From Anaerolinea thermophila (lineage in GTDB: Bacteria > Chloroflexota > Anaerolineae > Anaerolineales > DRKV01), in NCBI GenBank assembly GCA_020722405.1, contig DYKW01000110.1:1-6210 (forward strand): DNA of 6,210 nucleotides, in the 5' to 3' direction. The position numbers were made by a program, and so were the translations under genes. The notes beneath the pieces are model-generated. The model had not been told where the DNA came from and ran no database searches. It saw only the letters and a program-made list of their open reading frames with translations. Position 1 is the first letter of the stretch; each line of letters starts with the position of its first letter. Positions 1-5,348 of this stretch are shown in pieces.

Positions 1-23
1 CGCTCGCTTCGCTCGCAATAACA
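1..23. repeat. Edge of a GC-rich palindromic intergenic repeat
   Basis: The first bases contain CGCTCGC twice around a TT, followed by AATAACA. Read on the minus strand this is TGTTATTGCGAGCGAAGCG and onward, which resembles the 'TGTCATTGCGAGCGAAGCGA' type of dispersed intergenic repeat I know from several bacterial phyla. It lies downstream of the VanW gene on that gene's strand. The window edge cuts it, so neither its far end nor its copy number can be seen. Confidence 0.45.
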
Positions 24-58
24 GGTGTTCACGGTTTCTTTGACGATTACGCATTTTT

Positions 59-1963
59 TCATTTTTTCTTCGTATCCGGTTGGCAGGGATGGTTAGGGTC
101 GGGATTTTTTGGGGGCATGCCCTTGGTTTTGGGGCCGTATTGGCAAACTGCCCGCCAGGGCATGTAGTGGGTGGTGAATTCATCGCTGAAGTAGACCTGC
201 CCCTCGCGATACACGCTGCGGGTGATGGTCACATCGGCGCCTTCGGCTTCCCAGTCCACTTGCTTGGTTTCCCCTTCGGCGAGGTCGGAGTTTTCTTCAT
301 AAACCGGATCGGGCGGGGGAACACGGTTGGTGACGCCGGTGGTATCCCATGCCACGCTGCGCCCATCGGAGGTGGAGTAGAACTTCCAGGTCAGGGTGCG
401 TGCCGCCGCGTTGACGTAGGTCTCCATCAGCAGAAAGTAGAGGGTGTCGTTCTTGAATTTGAAATCCACCACCGGCATGTAGACGGTAGCGTCCAGCCCG
501 ACCAAGTTGGTGTCAATGCCGCCGGCCGCGTTTTGCTCGTAGTAGTACACCCGGTAGGCGTGCGGATGACGCTCCACCACGGGGTAGCCGCCGAAAAAGA
601 CGGTGCGGAACAAGGTGGTGCTGACCTGGCACACGCCGCCGCCCACGCCTTTGATGGTGCGGTCGCCGTAAATGATGAGCGCCTCGGCATAGCCGGTATC
701 CAGGCTGACATCACCCAGCACCTCACCCATCGAGAACGTGGCCCCTGGCGGCACGAGCACACCGTGGAAGCGCGCCGCAGCGGTCTGAATGTTGTGAATG
801 CGCTCGGCGCTGGAGCCGTAGAAGTAAGTGGTGTGGGCGCTAACCAGTTCGGTGATGCCCAAATCGGCAGCGCGGGCGTCGTCCCCCACCTGCGGGTTGC
901 TGTAATCGAAAACCAGCGGGATATTGTGTTCTCCGGCGGCCAGTTTCTCGTTCACGCTTTGCAGGGTTTCTTCGATGAGCAATTTCCGCCCGATGACGGC
1001 ATCTTGAATGCGCACTAACTCGCGGCTCTCGTCATCGAAATAAAAGCGGGCGTTTTCGGCTTGCCGTTCTAAGCGGGGGGCGACTTCCTCCAGGATGGCG
1101 CGCAGGAAATCGGTTTTCAATCCCACTTGATAGCGGATGCCGCTCTCTGGCGTTTCGACGCGTTCGATGGTCAGGTTTTCGGCCAATTGGGGGGGCGAAA
1201 ATTCCCAGGGTCCGGGGTCGCCCTCCTGGGTGTCCGGCACGCGCAGCACCAGGGGGGCCGAGAGTATCCGGCGGGCGACCTCGGCCTGTGCGCTGGCGTC
1301 CAGTATCGCGGGCGGGTATTCGTTGATAGCCAGCGGAATGGCCGTGCTTTGTAGGTTTTTCACCAATGGCTGGATAGCATCCAGCGTCCTGGGGATATCC
1401 ACTTGCCGCCCGATTTGCCCTTCGACGGCTTGCACTTCCAGCCCATTGACTTCCAGTTTGGCCTCGATGGTGGGGAGAGCGATTTGCTCGGCCAACATGG
1501 AGAGCAAATTGGCGGCGATGCGCTCATCCCATACCATCACCGGTGGCAGGCTGATACCGCTGTGCCAGGCGCGCCATTGTTCGCTCAGGCGTGCCGCCGG
1601 GCCGCCGCGACGCCCCCAGCGGTAGGCTTTCTCCAGAGTAGCCTGGGAATCCAGGAATAGACCCAGGTCTTGCGGGCTGAAGGCCCAGGTGCGTTCCCCG
1701 TCTTGCAGGGTGATGCGCCCCTGGATGGGGTAAGTGATGCTGCTCTTCAGGCGTGCCTCGGCTTGCGGGCGCGTCAGGCCGCTTAAGTCAATTCCGCCGA
1801 CGTACACGCCGGGGAAAACGCGTCCGGCGTAGTGTAGGTTGAAAGCGATGAGGCCGGCCACACACAAGAAAACAAACAGCAGCGTACTGCTGACCAGCGC
1901 GGTCAGCACCTGCTGCATGGAGATTTTGGGGGACGATTTGGAATACGTGGGATTTGCTTTCAT
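59..1963 (-). CDS. VanW family protein, membrane-anchored, with peptidoglycan-binding-like domains
   Basis: This encodes a 634-residue envelope protein. Residues about 19-43 form one hydrophobic segment after a short basic N-terminus, so it is probably anchored in the membrane with the rest outside. Two related alpha/beta regions follow (about 85-205 and 250-350), each with the 'FSP..L' and 'IGR..' elements typical of the YoaR-like putative peptidoglycan-binding domain (PG_binding_4). The VanW domain proper covers about 373-505 and includes the hallmark GGGVCQVSTTLF (about 441-452) and RHPHAYRV. Residues about 535-600 look like a G5-type beta domain, and the tail is Pro/Lys-rich. VanW proteins accompany some vancomycin-resistance clusters, but their biochemical role is unknown and nothing here suggests resistance. 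I chose ATG at 1963 over GTG at 1966 because a GAGG at 1969-1972 sits 5 bases before the ATG. The gene stands alone, divergent from the next one. Confidence 0.93.
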   Translation of the reverse strand: MKANPTYSKSSPKISMQQVLTALVSSTLLFVFLCVAGLIAFNLHYAGRVFPGVYVGGIDLSGLTRPQAEARLKSSITYPIQGRITLQDGERTWAFSPQDLGLFLDSQATLEKAYRWGRRGGPAARLSEQWRAWHSGISLPPVMVWDERIAANLLSMLAEQIALPTIEAKLEVNGLEVQAVEGQIGRQVDIPRTLDAIQPLVKNLQSTAIPLAINEYPPAILDASAQAEVARRILSAPLVLRVPDTQEGDPGPWEFSPPQLAENLTIERVETPESGIRYQVGLKTDFLRAILEEVAPRLERQAENARFYFDDESRELVRIQDAVIGRKLLIEETLQSVNEKLAAGEHNIPLVFDYSNPQVGDDARAADLGITELVSAHTTYFYGSSAERIHNIQTAAARFHGVLVPPGATFSMGEVLGDVSLDTGYAEALIIYGDRTIKGVGGGVCQVSTTLFRTVFFGGYPVVERHPHAYRVYYYEQNAAGGIDTNLVGLDATVYMPVVDFKFKNDTLYFLLMETYVNAAARTLTWKFYSTSDGRSVAWDTTGVTNRVPPPDPVYEENSDLAEGETKQVDWEAEGADVTITRSVYREGQVYFSDEFTTHYMPWRAVCQYGPKTKGMPPKNPDPNHPCQPDTKKK

Positions 1964-1979
1964 CACTGCCTCGGTTTAG

Positions 1980-1985
1980 ATTGTA
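1980..1985 (-). promoter_or_regulatory. Possible extended -10 box for the VanW gene
   Basis: The minus strand reads TGTTACAAT, which fits the extended -10 form TGnTATAAT with one mismatch. It ends 16 bases before the ATG at 1963, so a transcript would have a leader of only about ten bases that just includes the GAGG. No good -35 hexamer lies at 17 bases, so the call is tentative. Confidence 0.3.
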
Positions 1986-2132
1986 ACATGAGCGGGTCAA
2001 TTTGGAGGACGCGGCGTGCGAACTGCGAAACTACCCGGTCCCTGACCGCTGCCAAACGTGCAGCCGGCTTCCAGCCGGTGATTTGCCGGACACGGGGAGG
2101 GCGAAAAACCTTTCGCACTACTACCGAGCTCC

Positions 2133-2164
2133 CCAACCATCCGACTACCCGACTAATCGACTCC
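2133..2164. repeat. Degenerate octameric tandem repeat, CCGACTAN type
   Basis: The phase is 8 bases: CCAACCAT, CCGACTAC, CCGACTAA, TCGACTCC, then CCAACG. On the minus strand the core unit is TAGTCGG. The same TAGTCG core with period 8 appears on the plus strand at 5085-5100, so this is probably a genome-wide short repeat family rather than a local accident. Confidence 0.5.
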
Positions 2165-2200
2165 CCAACGTTTCCCATCTCTCTCCGGTTCCAACACGGG

Positions 2201-2206
2201 TATAAT
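2201..2206 (+). promoter_or_regulatory. Candidate -10 box for the transsulfuration enzyme gene
   Basis: A perfect TATAAT lies 116 bases before the ATG at 2323. No clear -35 hexamer sits 16-18 bases upstream; the sequence there is C/T-rich. If used, it gives a 5' leader of about 110 bases, long enough for some leader control, though I found no recognisable riboswitch in it. Confidence 0.4.
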
Positions 2207-2322
2207 AGTGGAACTGTTTTCAAAGTGTCTCCCCAAATGTGCTGGCCCTGGTATTCAAGGCGCAAATCTAAAAACGGAGGCACTTGTTCAACCACAATTT
2301 TTTACTCTTTGGAGACCAAACC

Positions 2323-3561
2323 ATGCGCAAACGAAACATCAGCGGTATAGGAACCCTTGTGACCCACAGTAACGTGCACAATGAGCACCATGCACATGTC
2401 ATGCCCATCTACCAGACTTCCACTTTTAGTTTTCCCGATGTCGCAACCGGGGCGGCCTTGTTTGGCGGGCAGCAAAAAGGCTATATCTATTCCCGCCTGG
2501 GCAACCCCAATTACGACGTTCTGACGCGCAAATACGCCGCGCTGGAAGCCTTCGACCTGCTCCAGGCGCAGCCCGAACACACGATAGAAGAAGTGGCCGA
2601 TGGACTGCTATTCTCCTCCGGCATGGCCGCCATCAGCACGGCGTTGTTTTCCCGCCTGCAGGCTGGCGACACCATCATTACCCAGGAAACCGTCTACGGC
2701 GGCACCTTCACCCTGTTCCATGATCTGGTGCCCAGTTTGGGCATCAACGTCGTCTGGCTTCCCGATCCAACCCCCGAAGCCTGGGAGGCAGCCTGTGCCG
2801 CCCACCCCAACGTCAAAGTGTTATATGCTGAATCGCCCGCCAACCCCACCATGAGCGTGGTTGATTTGCGCGTCGTGGCTGAAATTGCCCACCGCTACAA
2901 TGCCTGGTTGCTGGTGGATAACACCTTCGCTACCCCTTACTGTCAACGTCCCTTTACCTTGGGTGCGGACGTGGTCATCCACTCCACCACCAAGTACCTG
3001 ACCGGGCATGGCGTCGTCGTCGGCGGTGCGGTACTCAGCACCCACCTGGATTACGTCCACGGAGCGTTGAAGGCTTGGCAGAAATCCCTGGGCGGTACCC
3101 CCAGCCCCTTCGACGCCTGGTTGGCGGATTTGGGGTTGAAAACCTTCGAAGTGCGCATGAAGCGCCACTGCGAGAATGCCATGCAAGTTGCCCGCTATCT
3201 GGAAACGCACCCCCAGGTGGAACGCGTCTTCTACCCAGGTCTGGAAAGCAACCCCGGGCACGAGATTGCCAGCCGTCAGATGCTCGGTGGTTACGGTGGC
3301 ATGATTGCTTTCGAACTCAAGGGTGGTCTGCAAGCCGGAGAAACCCTGATGAACAATGTCCAATTGGCCACGTTGGCGGTCAGCCTTGGCAACGTGGATA
3401 CCCTCATCGAGCACCCAGCCGGCATGACGCACGCCGGTATGCCGCGTGAAGAACGCCTTAAGGCCGGTCTAACCGATGGATTGGTGCGCATCTCGGTGGG
3501 TATCGAAAACGTCGAAGACATCATCGCCGATTTGGAGCAGGGACTGGCAAAAATTGCCTGA
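2323..3561 (+). CDS. PLP-dependent Cys/Met metabolism enzyme (trans-sulfuration family)
   Basis: This 412-residue fold-type I PLP enzyme is of the usual family length (about 380-430). Visible landmarks are YSRLGNPN (56-63), the cofactor-phosphate loop SSGMAA (98-103), the ring-stacking tyrosine in ETVYGGT (Y125), the aspartate in VDNTFATP (D199), the Schiff-base lysine in HSTTKYLTGHG (K224) and the carboxylate-binding arginine in VRISVGIE (R389). The family includes cystathionine gamma-synthase and gamma-lyase, O-acyl-homoserine sulfhydrylase and methionine gamma-lyase. IEHPAGMTH (362-370) leans toward the methionine gamma-lyase/sulfhydrylase side, but the active-site cysteine of classical methionine gamma-lyase (YGCTF) is glycine here (YGGTF). 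The exact reaction therefore cannot be fixed from sequence. Start: ATG 2323 with GGAG at 2311-2314, 8 bases upstream. An in-frame TTG at 2284 sits only 3 bases after a GGAGG and adds residues unlike the family, so I rejected it. The enzyme should be cytoplasmic and tetrameric. Confidence 0.92.
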   Translation: MRKRNISGIGTLVTHSNVHNEHHAHVMPIYQTSTFSFPDVATGAALFGGQQKGYIYSRLGNPNYDVLTRKYAALEAFDLLQAQPEHTIEEVADGLLFSSGMAAISTALFSRLQAGDTIITQETVYGGTFTLFHDLVPSLGINVVWLPDPTPEAWEAACAAHPNVKVLYAESPANPTMSVVDLRVVAEIAHRYNAWLLVDNTFATPYCQRPFTLGADVVIHSTTKYLTGHGVVVGGAVLSTHLDYVHGALKAWQKSLGGTPSPFDAWLADLGLKTFEVRMKRHCENAMQVARYLETHPQVERVFYPGLESNPGHEIASRQMLGGYGGMIAFELKGGLQAGETLMNNVQLATLAVSLGNVDTLIEHPAGMTHAGMPREERLKAGLTDGLVRISVGIENVEDIIADLEQGLAKIA

Positions 3562-4007
3562 TCTCTCCGTCCTTCTGCCGTGCTACAACGCCGTCCCGAT
3601 GTTGGAGGAAGCGCTTGAAAGTTTAGTCCGGCAGACGTTTCGGAACATCGAGATTGTGGCCGTGGACGATGGTTCCACCGACGCCACAAAGGATATCCTG
3701 ACCCAATGATGGGGAAACGGACGCCCCTTGAGGGTGATCCGCCCCCATCGGGGGTTGGTGCCGGCCCTACAGGCAGGCCTGGCGGCCTGTTCCGCCCCCC
3801 CTGGTGGTCCACATGGATGCCGATGACCGCGCCCACCCCGAACGTTTGGCCGCGCAGGTGGCCTACCTGCGAGAGAATCCTCAGGTGAACGTGGTTAACT
3901 GCATTTGCACTCCGACCTTCGAGCGCGTGCGGCGGAGAATCCTTGCCTCCAGATTACCGAACGGGTTGATGGTAGAATGGGCACACGCAGTCAACAACCC
4001 TGAATAA
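3554..4007 (+). pseudogene. Glycosyltransferase family 2, broken and truncated
   Basis: From TTG 3554, overlapping the preceding stop by 8 bases, the frame begins as a classical GT-A glycosyltransferase: LSVLLPCYN, then AVDDGSTD for nucleotide-sugar binding. It meets TGA at 3707-3709, yet GT2-like sequence resumes in the same frame right after it (WGNGRPLRVI, then HRGLVPALQAGLAACSAP). At a run of seven C (3795-3801) the homology shifts frame and continues as LVVHMDADD, containing the DxD metal motif, then ERLAAQVAYLRENPQV up to about 3896. Removing one C restores the frame. The TGA lies in a tandem ATGATG (3706-3711), and removing three bases gives continuous TQWG. Beyond 3896 the remaining 36 codons do not look like GT2, and a normal protein would be about 300 residues, so the C-terminal half is lost. 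The intact ancestor would have moved a sugar from a nucleotide donor. The 8-base overlap suggests it was translated together with the enzyme upstream. Confidence 0.85.
3973..3978 (+). promoter_or_regulatory. Weak candidate -10 box for the thioesterase gene
   Basis: TAGAAT lies 43 bases before the ATG at 4022, in the non-homologous tail of the dead glycosyltransferase. No good -35 is found at normal spacing. The thioesterase has no Shine-Dalgarno sequence, so where its transcript begins matters, but this box is only suggestive. Confidence 0.22.
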
Positions 4008-4021
4008 ACAAAAAAACTCCT

Positions 4022-4399
4022 ATGACCTCACAAGCAAAAGAACTCACCTTCGAAGTCCGTCCCGAACACACCGCGGCGCATATTGGCAGCGGGAGCGTCC
4101 AGGTACTTTCCACCCCCAGCATGATTTTGTTCATAGAGCGTACCGCCCAGCAATTGTTGGCCGAGCAATTACCGGAAGGCGAAACCAGCGTGGGTACACT
4201 GATCAACGTGCGTCACCTGGCCGCGGCCCCTGTGGGTGCAGAAATCCGAGTGCGCGCCGAAATCGAAGAACGCGATGGTCGCCGGGTGCGCTTTGCCGTG
4301 GAAGCCTGGTACGGAGACCGGCAACTCGGCGTTGGGCAGCATGAGCGCTTCATCGTCAACGAAGCCCGTTTCTTGGCGCGCTTGCAGCAAAACCTGTGA
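4022..4399 (+). CDS. FlK-type (fluoroacetyl-CoA thioesterase-like) hotdog thioesterase
   Basis: This 125-residue single-domain hotdog-fold protein is of normal length for the group. Aligned by eye with Streptomyces cattleya FlK at a constant offset of 11, its T31, E39, G58, H65 and R109 fall on FlK T42, E50, G69, H76 and R120, so the whole catalytic and substrate-binding set appears kept. The segments are STPSMILFIE (30-39), VGTLINVRHLA (57-67) and QHERFIV (106-112). FlK's lid phenylalanine (F36), tied to fluoroacetyl specificity, maps to S25/V26, so a fluorinated substrate is not implied. A role as a cytoplasmic acyl-CoA thioesterase, perhaps clearing a toxic or dead-end acyl-CoA, is inference. 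Start: the only ATG, right after an A-rich stretch; no Shine-Dalgarno is visible (ACTCCT precedes it), so initiation may be leaderless or A-rich driven. It stands alone between a pseudogene and the cassette-like element. Confidence 0.88.
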   Translation: MTSQAKELTFEVRPEHTAAHIGSGSVQVLSTPSMILFIERTAQQLLAEQLPEGETSVGTLINVRHLAAAPVGAEIRVRAEIEERDGRRVRFAVEAWYGDRQLGVGQHERFIVNEARFLARLQQNL

Positions 4400-4452
4400 G
4401 TAATCGCCCCTCTGCATTGATCAGCACGCGGAGAGAATTTGGATAGATAACT

Positions 4453-4523
4453 GCGTAACGGCCAATCTCAGCCGCCCGCCGGAGTGCCAGCGAAGGCGGG
4501 TCGGATGCAGCGACTCGTTAGTC
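4453..4523 (-). other. attC-like recombination site downstream of the doc gene
   Basis: The 71-base imperfect palindrome has the build of an integron attC site. Outer arms are TAACG (4456-4460) and CGTTA (4516-4520). Inner arms are CCGCCCGCC (4472-4480) and GGCGGG-T-CGG (4495-4504), which pair fully except for one unpaired base at 4501 (A on the minus strand). Between arms lie unpaired spacers, and the terminal loop is 14 bases. Read on the minus strand it runs CTAAC, CCGACCCGCC, loop, GGCGGGCGG, CCGTTAC, the same plan as aadA-type attC sites, including a bulged A after CCG. Its orientation matches the doc gene, which ends 12 bases before it. Alternatives are a REP-type palindrome or a fortuitous terminator, but there is no T run. 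Confidence 0.6.
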
Positions 4524-4995
4524 TGCGTTTTAGGTTTACCCTATGGGCTCAGTGTGATTGCGAAGCCACTCTGTAAAAGCTTCACGCTCCATTTCGCCCG
4601 ATGACACTTGCAAAATGATCTGCTCCTGTTCATCCACGCTAGCGCTAATCTGGTAACCGTTTAGAACGAGAAATGTTTCCATTGCTGCATGACCGACCAG
4701 TGCGTTTATTACCATCCACAAATGGGTGATTCTGAATAAGCGAAAAGCCCAGGGCCGATACTTATCCACAATAGTGGGATAGAGTTCTTCTCCGCCAAAT
4801 GTCATGTGCGGTTGTGCTACTGCCGACTCTAATGCGCCCAAATCACGGATACCGATTAAGCCATCCGACTGCTGTACAACATGGCTGTAGATTTCTAGGA
4901 CTTCGTTAACGGTAAGGACTTGTCTAAAAACAACTCCGCACTTTTGCCAATCAATACGGTGGCATGTAGCGAGGTTTGAGCGTATAAAATTCTAA
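4459..4995 (-). mobile_element. Putative integron-type gene cassette carrying doc
   Basis: If the attC-like site is real, cleavage in its G/TT core (between 4459 and 4458 on the minus strand) and in the upstream CTCG/TTAG (between 4996 and 4995) delimits a cassette of 537 bp. It contains one gene, in the same direction as its attC, which is the normal cassette layout. When circularised, the cassette's first bases TTAG would complete GTTAG, the exact complement of its CTAAC arm. In the linear form the next bases are GTTACGC, which fit less well, as expected for a junction with foreign DNA. No integrase gene and no second attC are seen, so this could be an isolated cassette, the end of an attC array, or an old insertion. 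Confidence 0.45.
4536..4916 (-). pseudogene. Death-on-curing (Doc/Fic family) toxin, inactivated
   Basis: Doc toxins are Fic-fold enzymes that modify a translation factor (phage P1 Doc phosphorylates EF-Tu) and are held in check by a Phd-type antitoxin. In one frame the minus strand gives LTVNEVLEIYSHVVQQSDG, IGIRDLGALESAVAQPHMTFGGEELYPTIVDK and, later, GHAAMETFLVLNGYQI to the C-terminal EAFTEWLRNH. The central active-site part is in another frame: SALGFSLIQ followed by HPFVDGNKRTG (motif at 4696-4728). One base is missing at about 4759-4760, and a tandem GACC GACC (4691-4698) adds four bases, so the frame returns after the motif. The product has no catalytic histidine or Fic loop. No ATG, GTG or TTG precedes LTVNEV in frame (the first is TTG at 4841), so the start is also lost. 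No antitoxin gene is visible in the roughly 80 bases before the cassette edge. Decay is more likely than regulation; a sequencing error alone would have to explain two separate indels plus the missing start. Confidence 0.85.
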
Positions 4996-5048
4996 CGAGG
5001 ATGAACGAGAACTGATGTGCAATCTTTGCAAATTTGTCGAAAATAGAA

Positions 5049-5072
5049 CGCAAAGACGCCAAGGCGCAAAGA
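5049..5072. repeat. Three-unit octameric repeat, CGCAAAGA type
   Basis: The units are CGCAAAGA, CGCCAAGG and CGCAAAGA, exactly 8 bases apart. This 'CGCAAAGACGCAAAGG' style of short tandem repeat is a familiar intergenic element in several bacterial groups. It lies just upstream of the TAGTCG repeat, outside any gene. Confidence 0.65.
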
Positions 5073-5084
5073 AAAAGCCGTTTT

Positions 5085-5103
5085 TAGTCGTGTAGTCGAA
5101 TAG
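5085..5103. repeat. Octameric TAGTCGNN repeat
   Basis: TAGTCGTG and TAGTCGAA are followed by a further TAG, with period 8. The core is the reverse complement of the CCGACTA unit at 2141-2156, so two separate intergenic regions of this window share the element. Confidence 0.5.
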
Positions 5104-5336
5104 AAAAATTAGCCCGTTTAGAATATATTTGCGGGGTATAAGATCGGTGGCATTTCTGCTGCGGATGGATTTCTGAGTGTTGATGAACTGGGGGCCTTAT
5201 TTGAGCGTAGGTCAAGCTTCTAGCGTGTCTTTTTAGTTGCGGTGAGGGTCACGTTGAAAAATTCGAGAAGAACCATTTGGGCAAAGCGAAAAAACAGTAA
5301 GGGCGGGTTTCCCCCCTACTATTCCCCCCCCGAAAA

Positions 5337-5341
5337 AGGAG
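5337..5341 (+). promoter_or_regulatory. Strong Shine-Dalgarno for the 5349 gene
   Basis: AGGAG lies 7 bases before the ATG at 5349, the clearest ribosome binding site in the window, and it fixes the start of the partial gene. A run of eight C (5324-5331) ends only five bases upstream of it, with a C6 run at 5311-5316. Confidence 0.75.
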
Positions 5342-5348
5342 TTAGTTT

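Larger units (their letters stand above)
1964..2322. other. Divergent intergenic region with hairpins and short repeats
   Basis: I see no convincing gene here; the open frames in it have no domain character and poor starts. It holds a perfect 6-bp stem with a 3-base loop (2064-2078, CCGGCT/AGCCGG), a second perfect 6-bp stem with a 4-base loop (2101-2116, GCGAAA/TTTCGC), a degenerate octameric repeat (2133-2164) and a TATAAT box. Neither hairpin has a following T run, so neither looks like an intrinsic terminator. I could not match the region to a known riboswitch. Confidence 0.6.
4996..5348. other. Gene-free repeat-rich stretch
   Basis: No gene is supported here. It holds two octameric repeat blocks (5049-5072 and 5085-5100), C6 and C8 tracts just before the next gene, and a short open frame at 5122-5223 without a start codon whose end reads ADGFLSVDELGALF, vaguely EF-hand-like. 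I found no convincing promoter with both hexamers at proper spacing. Base composition is clearly more AT-rich than in the left part of the window. Confidence 0.55.

Noticed and set aside
80..1018. Long plus-strand open frame of 312 codons
   Set aside because: It is antisense to the VanW gene, whose domains are clear in the minus frame. The plus product is His/Gly/Val-rich with no domain and is a mirror of the real codon use.
2284..2322. TTG 2284 as the start of the transsulfuration enzyme
   Set aside because: The GGAGG is only 3 bases away, the extra 13 residues are unlike the family, and ATG 2323 has its own well-spaced GGAG.
2237..2350. Leader-peptide candidate of 37 codons with three cysteines, overlapping the start of the transsulfuration gene
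   Set aside because: A cysteine-sensing leader would suit the gene, but there is no Shine-Dalgarno, the cysteines are scattered rather than clustered, and no terminator/antiterminator pair is visible.
3707..3709. Recoding of TGA (stop read as an amino acid) in the glycosyltransferase
   Set aside because: Genes in this window use TGA as their real stop (59, 3561, 4399), and a second lesion plus C-terminal loss shows ordinary decay.
2821..3836. Long minus-strand open frames opposite the PLP enzyme and the glycosyltransferase
   Set aside because: They mirror real coding frames on the plus strand and show no motif or plausible start.
4471..4504. Intrinsic terminator for the thioesterase gene
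   Set aside because: The GC-rich stem is not followed by a T run on either strand, and the outer arms plus bulged base fit an attC-type site better.
5122..5223. Small open frame ending in an EF-hand-like ADGFLSVDELGALF
   Set aside because: It has no start codon or ribosome binding site, and the first loop positions lack the metal-binding aspartates. It may be a remnant, but the support is too thin.
4996..5348. CRISPR array or second attC site
   Set aside because: The repeats are only 8 bases with no spacers, and no paired AAC/GTT arms with an inner GC stem were found here.
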